A stretch of DNA of 64,000 bases, taken from Daldinia sp. FL1419. Lineage: Eukaryota; Ascomycota; Sordariomycetes; Xylariales; Hypoxylaceae. The DNA lies in contig MU623397.1 in the NCBI GenBank assembly GCA_025201765.1, positions 124,001 to 188,000 of the forward strand, written 5' to 3'. Positions 57,477 to 64,000 of this stretch are shown here, piece by piece (within the stretch, counting starts at the first letter, position 1; each line of letters opens with the position of its first letter). Under the pieces are notes generated by a model, which was not told the origin of the DNA, did no database searches, and saw only the letters and a program-made list of their open reading frames with translations. Both the position numbers and the translations under genes were made by a program.

Positions 57477-59077
57477 ATCGAGAGTCTTGCCATAAAGGTG
57501 TAGGGTGGAGGGACAGAAGAGAGCAGCAGGAAACCCGAGAGTATTAATGACATTGGAGGCAAAAACTGGATCTGCTGAAGAATACGCATCATACTTTCGG
57601 TGCTAGCTAAACGACGCAGCTATTCGGAGCTTGCCTTAGTTGATGGATCCTCAATTTTGACTATGTAAGTATTAGGTAGCCGTTGGACCTTCGTCAACCG
57701 AACTCGGTCTGTCGGTTGCCCCCCTTGTAAGGATTTAACGCCACTCGCTTGCGTTGGTATTTGTACCTCTCACGATCTTGGCGAATTAGTCTCGGGACAT
57801 TTCCAATTCGTTTTGAATTGGTAATTATTTGCAGTCGCCGCCTGTATGAACCATTAACCTAGAGGTTCCTTTGAACCTAGGGGGCCTAGTGATTATTGAC
57901 CTGGGACCTGGGTAAGTCATACCATCCAGCTTCGCCGACGCCCCTTTTTACGGTACTTAGACTTGGAAATACCATCGATTGCGAAGACGGTACGCGGCAG
58001 TCGGCGAAGAAGCATCTATGACACTGGGGTAAGCGAAACCCCCACGATCAGAGTGGGAATAGCTCTATGTGGGGAAGTAAGGCCTTTGAAGTTGGAGAAG
58101 TTTCTTGCAAATTTGACACTAGAGGGCGACACTACGAATCCGTACGAGATGAAAATGGTAAGTATGGAGGCTAGGCTCTTCTGTGGAGTATGCCGGAGGC
58201 GTTCCGCTACCACTCAGGAAGGACCTGTATTCCCGGTTCTAGTGTACTTAGGCAACCTACCTACACTAGCTACCTACCTAGGTAGCAGGCTTTAGGTACC
58301 TGTTCCGTTAGCTAATTTTCTTAGCTCTGTGGGGATGTGGAATTTTGGTTTTGGAGCCATTCATTTCCCATGACCTGACACCTGACACTTGAACTTTACA
58401 AGCGGGGAATAGTGGGTTTCTCGGTGAGAGGAGAACGCTCCGTATAGCTCTATAGTGAAGTAAGTACCTTGCGCACCTACATATAGAACTCCATAATTCG
58501 TTCCAAGTTCGTCAACCTTAATAATATAAGAACATACTGCGATGGTTTAGCGTATAACCATCCAACTTTCCTTGACCTAGTTATTTAAAACGTGGGGGTT
58601 TACAATTCATGCGGGACGCATTTAGGAAACTGTTAACCGTAACCTTGATTGGCACCTCTTATTCCAATTAGGTGGTGGTGGTTCATTTGGGGGATACCTA
58701 GAAGAAAGTGCCTTGAAAGGTTATATGAGCCCCCGCATCCTAAATGGGAAGGTACAGGGGTTTGGTAGCCAATTAGAGGTCGCCTATTACCCGACCGGTA
58801 TGTATGCGGTAGGTACCTAGGTACTTATGTAAATGGTTAGTAAAATGGAATAATCTCCAAGGGGAATAAACCGCAACCTCTAGAAATAATTATCATTTTA
58901 GGAGATGCATACGTCTGTATAGCCTCAAATTATAATTTCCTTCTTGATTAGTAGTCCCCTAATAATAAAATCCTCATAGTATACTATTCTCTTTATGACA
59001 TATTCCAAAATATCGTCTATCACGATAAATCATTACATTAAAAAACATCCAAGTGTTTAAAAGTGTCGACTTTGACC
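57477..59077. other. Intergenic region
   Basis: Upstream of the DUF3716-like gene (-) and the broken transporter (+). It contains palindromes at 58269-58286 and 58813-58824. The open frame at 57963-58295 begins with TTG and has no motif. Confidence 0.55.
58269..58286. repeat. Palindrome of the CCTAGG family
   Basis: GCTACCTACCTAGGTAGC, with a perfect 12-nt palindromic part CTACCTAGGTAG (58274-58285). A further example, GTACCTAGGTAC, lies at 58813-58824. Confidence 0.75.
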
Positions 59078-60950
59078 ATGTCCGAATCTAGATTAGCCGC
59101 TAGACCTGCCCGGTTCCACAAAGCTTTGCCAGAAGTCGAGGATATTGGGCTTCGGGAGCTTAACTTGGGTGGAACACTTAACTGCACATCTAGTACCCCT
59201 CTACCCGCTTACTCGGAGCTTGGCCCCTACCCTCAAGATGACAACAACGCTCCCGCCGAGGCTACCGAAACCATAGTCGAACCAAACTCAACTCGACTTA
59301 CTGTTGATCTAGCTATGCCGCCGCCAGCAGACCCCTTCACTCGAAAGGGATGTCGATGATTAGAACAGAAGATTAGCCGCAAGGTTAGGTGGCGGCTTAT
59401 ACCATTAGCCTTATTGTCTTGTCAGTTTATCTACTCCCTACTCCTCATTGATTTCTTGTCGCTTGATGTAGAGGGCATTTATGGTTCGACTAGGCCCCCT
59501 CAAATGTTCCTATGTACTCGTGCTTTTAGGTCTCTTAATCCAACTGGATTGTGTAATTTTTACGCACTGCCAGCCATATATCGGGCGCGCTTTTAACTAC
59601 ACCGAATCGCGGTACAAGGTTTGCTACCTATGTCGAGGTGACTCGATTAACGACTCTTTACTCATATTAAGTTAGTGGATCGCGGCTATGAGAGAGGCTG
59701 GTCATGTTACATTCCAAGGTAAGATCCCCGGAGGTTATAATAAATTGACGATAGTTAATCCTCTTTGAGTTCCTTTCAATCTGTTCCTAAGCGCGACCGC
59801 CAGGCCTTCGGGCTATCCATGTGCCATATTGTGCGCTTGGGGCTCGATTCAATTATTCCTCCGAAACGCGTACGATTCTCCCTCTGCTTTTATCCTCTAT
59901 AAGATAATGGGTATACTAGAATTGGCCGTACTCCCCGGTTTCCTCTATCTGTTTTCTTGCTGGTGTACGAAAAAGTCTACTGGCAGGCATATCTCCCTGA
60001 TGGTTGCACTGTGGTCGATAGCTTTGTTTATCATCAGCCTGGTCTCTATTAGAACCGCATCTGATATTCCGATGGATGATATTCGCAAGGCGTACGACAA
60101 TTACTCACTTATATCTGGAGCTATCGCTGTAATTTCAGCGAGTCTATGTTACAAGTTACCACCTGATCTTCCTCGTTCGACTGAATGGCTCTCAGAGGCC
60201 GAGAGCTATATTGTTATCTACCACCTAGTAGAAGCCTCCGGATGGCCTCGCCCTGTCCAATACGAGGACCTACCGAGTTGCGAATATATTTTGTACAGCC
60301 TAGAGCGTGCCCTCATAGGTGCAAAGATCAGGCTCTTGGTATGTTCCACCCGCCATGCCTCATAGAAGCTTAACTTCCTAACTGCTCCATCTTGCAAGAG
60401 TCTACTCAGTATATTTTCTCGTCTCATTAGTAGTTTCAGCGTTCGGTAACTTAGAATACTCGGCCTCATTTAGAGATAACTTCGAAGATGCCTCAGGATT
60501 ACGCCAAATCTGTAGGCGTGTTGAGGTCAATTTTTATGTGAGACGTGCAGACAACCGGGCACGCTAATAAATTAATAGATTCTCTGCTGGAGCGGTTCTT
60601 GCTTTGGAGGAATTTGTACCGACCTGGAAGGACGCCGAGATTAGATCATCCAAAAGTCTTTGTTCAATTCCGCATTGATTAACACAGTCATCTTAATATC
60701 CACGTTTTCCCCCATTGCGTTCGCGCCAGAAACGGCAGCAAAGGTCCTCTATATAGCGATTTTCGGTTTCCTTCCGTTTTATTTTCTCGTCCTATCCGTC
60801 ACTCTGGCTTGGGTATTAAACTGCGTTCCATGGGATCGGTCAAAACGAGCGGTTTGTATCGCAATGGCGACTAGTTCTATAAACCTAGCTAACCTTCGCG
60901 CCCTTGGAGAACCCCAAATTACTGAAGCTACCCCGGAAAATGTATCCTAG
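59078..60950 (+). pseudogene. Broken ACS-family MFS transporter (allantoate/Dal5-like)
   Basis: Pieces match an anion:cation symporter transporter in order. An ATG at 59078 starts a disordered leader (93 codons) that ends in TGA at 59357-59359, and the same frame continues past it with KISRKVRWRLIPLALLSCQ, the usual start of TM1. A different frame then gives PFNLFLSATARPSGY, which fits the V-P-S-N-L...R-P-S turn, immediately preceded by an in-frame TGA (59766-59768). It continues CAWGSIQLFL, ILELAVLPGFLYLFSCWCTK and STEWLSEAESYIVIY, all recognisable family blocks. The C-terminal part (60660-60950) has RSKRAVCIAMATSSINLANL, as in TM11. Stops and frame breaks lie between the blocks. No set of introns I tried removes them, so it is probably a pseudogene; undetected introns remain possible. 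Confidence 0.6.
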
Positions 60951-62215
60951 AACCGTATGCTACTCGGAGCGACGTTATCCCTGAGCGCGGTAACATCTAT
61001 AGCAACTTTAATAGTACAAACGATACTGAGGGTGCCAATTTGTGGATGTTGAGCCGTCGAGGCAGATGGGAACACCCGCCTTTATTTAAATTGTACGCGC
61101 TAACGTTAGATTATGAGTTTGAAGGCCGAAATCATACATTCCAGTTTATCGAGTAAGCATCATTGCAACACGGATAGGGAGGTGCAAACTAACGGGGACA
61201 TTGTCGTTTCGTCTTGGGCGTAGTTAGCGAGGCTGACCCAATAGTGATTTCCTGGGCCTTTTTTTTTTTTTTTTTTTCCGTAGAGCGAGGCGTATATCAT
61301 TTCTAATTCAACTGAGCCAATCATTTGTTTATATAGGTAGGTACCTACCTAGGTTCTGGTGTCGGTATGAACTTCGGCTTCGCCAATAGTGAGCTTTACA
61401 CCCCATCTCTCAACTTTGGTCAGCGGAATTGCCTTGTTTTAATGTCGTTGATGTGGGTGGGTTTGGGCGCTAGAAATAAATGCCTAACCTAGGTAGATAT
61501 GTATCTACTAGGAGTGTTGAGAAATGCTGTGATTTGTCCAGTCTATAAGTCCCATTAAAGCGGTCCCTTAGTTCCCAGTACCACGAAATGTCCAAACGAT
61601 GGCTATATTTAATATGTATAAATAGGGGTCCAGGCATGGTTAATTGTGACCATGGCGAAGGGGAGCTTATGGTTGTGGGAGTGTGCTACAATCACATCCA
61701 ATCTCTGGAGCCGTATGACTTGGGTATTTTGACAGTGACCCGAGAATATACCACGTAACGGGATACTTCGTAATGGAGATCGTCGATGATGTAAGAAAGC
61801 GGTGCTGTGGTCGTTAGAAACGGAAGATGGTCTATAGATTATTCCTAATAACCCAAGTACGATGTATAGGGTTAATACTACGGGTATATAGAGGGGCCTG
61901 GGGGGAAGGCCTTGGAACCCGTATTACTCCTAGTCTAACTATGGCCCTGGCTGACATATTGGGCAGCCTAACAGAAGAGCTAAGAACTAGACACGTAAAC
62001 TGTCCCTCTTATTCTCATAGTAGCTGACGAGTATAGCTGCGCGTAAATGCAGTAAATACAACGGTAACTACGATGCATCACTTCTAACACGGCGCCGGGT
62101 GATGCGTGCCTCAAACCTCCTCACCCTGTGTCATCCTTGATACGCGTCAGATGCGTACGCTCCATCCCTGTGTTTAGTCGAGAGAACATTTCACAAGCGC
62201 ATTCACGACCGTATC
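60951..62215. other. Intergenic region
   Basis: 3' of the broken transporter and 3' of the ArgRS gene. It contains a T19 tract (61259-61277) and an 18-nt perfect palindrome (61334-61351). No gene seen. Confidence 0.6.
61334..61351. repeat. 18-nt perfect palindrome
   Basis: TAGGTAGGT followed by ACCTACCTA is a perfect inverted repeat, closely matching the 20-nt palindrome at 5237-5256. Confidence 0.8.
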
Positions 62216-64000
62216 TTACATCCTGCGAAATGTTAGAACATGGTATCTAGTGCTGTAACGTGTTAGACTTGCCTTTCAAGAGGGCTCAGCCCAAGCAGCC
62301 GCATGCAGTTTCCTACTACTATCCTGGCGGCGTCATATAACGCCATACGAGCCGCCTTCAGCGCGGGATCGCTACCTACTACTTGTAGGTGGTCATAGCT
62401 ACTGCTGATAACGTGTGTGAGTCTGAAGAGGTACGTTACTACCGTAGTCGGTTCGAGAGTCCGAAGCGTGTTCTGAGCCACATCCGGCCATTGAGCAAGT
62501 AATCGGACCACGTTGACAGCGTGAGGCTCGGTGAGAAGTGATAGATCCGCGTTGGCCATCTCTTCATCTGAGACATTTGCCCGACGCTTGATAGACGAAA
62601 GTCGAGTGTGTGCGTATTGCAAGTAAGGCCCTGTGTCTCCTTCGAAAGACGTCATCACCGCTAAATCGAAGGTATAATTATTACCTCTAAACGTGATTTA
62701 TATCAGCTTATTAGGCCCTCCCTTACTGGTGGATTGATAACATACCTCTTTCCACTCATATCTTGGGTCATGACACTGCTAATTCCGAGAGTATCGGCGG
62801 TACCTTCGGGGTCCTCTACTTGAGAATATTTGGCTTCGTTTTTCCGCATGACCTCGTGCATATGGTCGGCACAATCCCTCAGGATGTCGTCCAAGCTGTG
62901 AATATATGTCAGCTAGGCGCAAATAGCAGGGCGGAAGGCGTACAATTTGACGGTACCCTTTCGGGTACTCATTCCTAACACTAGGCCAAAGTTGATATGT
63001 TGGCAGCGAGCTGCGATATCTTTGTACCCGAGGAGCTCGATAATCTTAAAGAGCTGCTGGAGATGAAGATCTTGCTGGCTAGCAACGACGTAGATCATAT
63101 GGTCAAACTTGTATTTCTCGTATCGGCCCAAGAGCTCGGCGATATCTCGCGTGAGATATAGGGCGGTACCGTCCCTCTTCCTGATAACCGTTCGTCCGAG
63201 ACGTTTGCCTTCCTTGCCAGGTATAAGCTCTGTAAAGTCGACGAGAACGGCGCCCTGGTCTTCACGCGTAATCTTCTTTTCGGCCATCTCCCTGGCTACC
63301 CTTTCCATCGCCTCTTCGGTTACCTGACTCTCGCCGCTGTATTCGTCGAACTTGATGTTTAGTCTGGCGTACGTGGCTTTGTATCGGACGATGCTCAAGT
63401 CTCTGAAACGCTTCCACAACGCGAGAGCCTCTTCGTCGCGGTCGGTCATCTTGCGGAAGTATCCTCGAGCCTGTTCGTCCAAGCTGTTGGCTAAAAGCTC
63501 GGTAACGTCCTGGCCCTCCTTCTTCTTCGCCTCGATGGCCGCCAGCTCTTCTTCCTTCTCCGCATTTATGCGAACGTAGAGCCGAAATAGGTGGTCGATG
63601 GGGTCCTTCTTTAAAGCTTCCTCGTCCCCATACTTCTCATAGGCCAGAGCGAGGAGACCGTACTGCTTACCCCAATCGCCGAGATAGTTGATCCTGACGA
63701 CATCCCACCCGGCACCTTCGTACAAGTTTGCAAGGAAGCTTCCGATGATCGTGGATCGAAGGTGGCCAGCGTGGAAGGGCTTCGCAATATTTGGGGAGCT
63801 GAACTCGACGACGATCTTCTTCTTTCCCTTGCTAGGGTCCTTGGGGTCTTTTAGACCGAGAAAGGGATTGCGTCCGTATTCGACACCAAGATTGCGAACC
63901 ATAGGAATGATGGATTGCGATAGAAGACCACCCCTGGCGAAGAAGGAGAGGAAAGGTCCGGCAGCCGTAGGTTTTTCAAAGAGAGGATCGTCTTCGGGAA
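62216..64000 (-). CDS. Arginyl-tRNA synthetase (partial; N-terminus outside window)
   Basis: Partial class I synthetase, read on the minus strand from the right edge, with its 5' end missing. Exons seen: 62944 to the edge, 62746-62895, 62273-62686 and a last coding exon of only 7 nt (62216-62222). Signature motifs: HIGH-type SSPNIAKPFHAGHLRS, LGDWGKQYGLLA, the KMSKS-type loop MSTRKGTVKFLDDIL, and the anticodon-binding region VMTSFEGDTGPYLQYAHTRL to NCMRLLGLSPLERM. All joins preserve frame. The last intron is GC-AG, and splicing it gives the R-M-stop ending expected for the family, whereas unspliced reading would add QV and stop. The enzyme charges tRNA-Arg, probably for the cytosol and possibly mitochondria; the missing N-terminus would decide. 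Confidence 0.93.
62223..62272 (-). other. GC-AG intron before a 7-nt terminal coding exon
   Basis: The donor is GCAAGT instead of GTAAGT, and the acceptor is TTTCGCAG, giving a 50-nt intron. The following exon supplies only one base of Arg, then Met and the stop codon. The donor otherwise matches the GYAAGT consensus well. The alternative is a two-residue different C-terminus by intron retention. Confidence 0.75.

Noticed and set aside
57963..58295. 110-codon frame upstream of the broken transporter
   Set aside because: Starts with TTG, has no motif and overlaps palindrome-rich intergenic DNA at its end.
59063..59077. Upstream start of the broken transporter leader
   Set aside because: It begins with GTG; the first ATG is at 59078.
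1..64000. tRNA, rRNA or CRISPR-like arrays
   Set aside because: I scanned for B-box-like GGTTCGA contexts and regular spaced repeats. The few hits lie in coding sequence or lack a partner A box, and no array is present. A covariance-model search could still find a divergent tRNA.

Overview
The window comes from a filamentous ascomycete (Pezizomycotina). Genes are split by short introns (48-135 nt, GT-AG, often with a CTAAC-like branch site), intergenic gaps are large, and the protein set fits: a CDR-type ABC transporter, an ENA-type sodium ATPase, SAM50, Ubc6, BTB and DUF3716-like proteins, and CBM18 and AA12-type secreted proteins. Dispersed TACCTAGGTA-type palindromes in intergenic DNA and the overall style suggest Sordariomycetes, perhaps Xylariales; that is inference.

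Layout. 0-5.8 kb: no intact gene; a decayed MFS transporter fragment on the minus strand (about 0.93-1.39 kb), then low-complexity DNA. 5.8-10.4 kb: full-size PDR/CDR ABC transporter (+). 11.9-12.8 kb: four-TM protein (-). 15.2-16.1 kb: zinc-less MDR oxidoreductase (+). 16.6-18.3 kb: secreted sorbosone/pyranose-dehydrogenase-like protein (-), followed by an unresolved Cys-containing remnant (18.35-19.1 kb). 19.6-23.0 kb: 1138-aa disordered protein (-). 23-32.3 kb: gene desert whose only credible gene is a 31-codon Cys/His-rich peptide at 30.16 kb. 32.3-34.7 kb: VWA + Hint (Vint-type) protein (+). 35.5-38.4 kb: ketopantoate-reductase-like protein and an MFS sugar transporter, convergent. 38.8-40.6 kb: SAM50 (-). 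41.5-42.4 kb: Ubc6-like E2 (+). 43.7-45.1 kb: BTB protein (+). 46.0-49.3 kb: ENA-type P-type ATPase (-). 50.5-52.3 kb: YtcJ-like amidohydrolase (-). 52.9-53.4 kb: small secreted protein with two CBM18 modules (-). 55.1-55.9 kb: metallo-beta-lactamase-fold protein (+). 56.6-57.5 kb: DUF3716-like protein (-). 59.1-60.95 kb: broken ACS-family MFS transporter (+). 62.2 kb to the right edge: arginyl-tRNA synthetase (-), N-terminus outside the window.

How the genes relate. There is no operon or convincing biosynthetic cluster. Housekeeping genes (SAM50, Ubc6, ArgRS) are mixed with accessory transport and secreted functions (ABC efflux, sodium efflux, sugar uptake, chitin binding, sugar oxidation), and two further MFS transporters are decayed. 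Exon joins were found by reading splice sites and checking phase and family continuity; nearly all joins keep the frame exactly. The most unusual items are the VWA-Hint protein, the 31-aa zinc-binding-like peptide, a GC-AG intron leading to a 7-nt last coding exon in the ArgRS gene, a diverged repeat pair at 45.5 and 54.3 kb, and the intergenic palindrome family.
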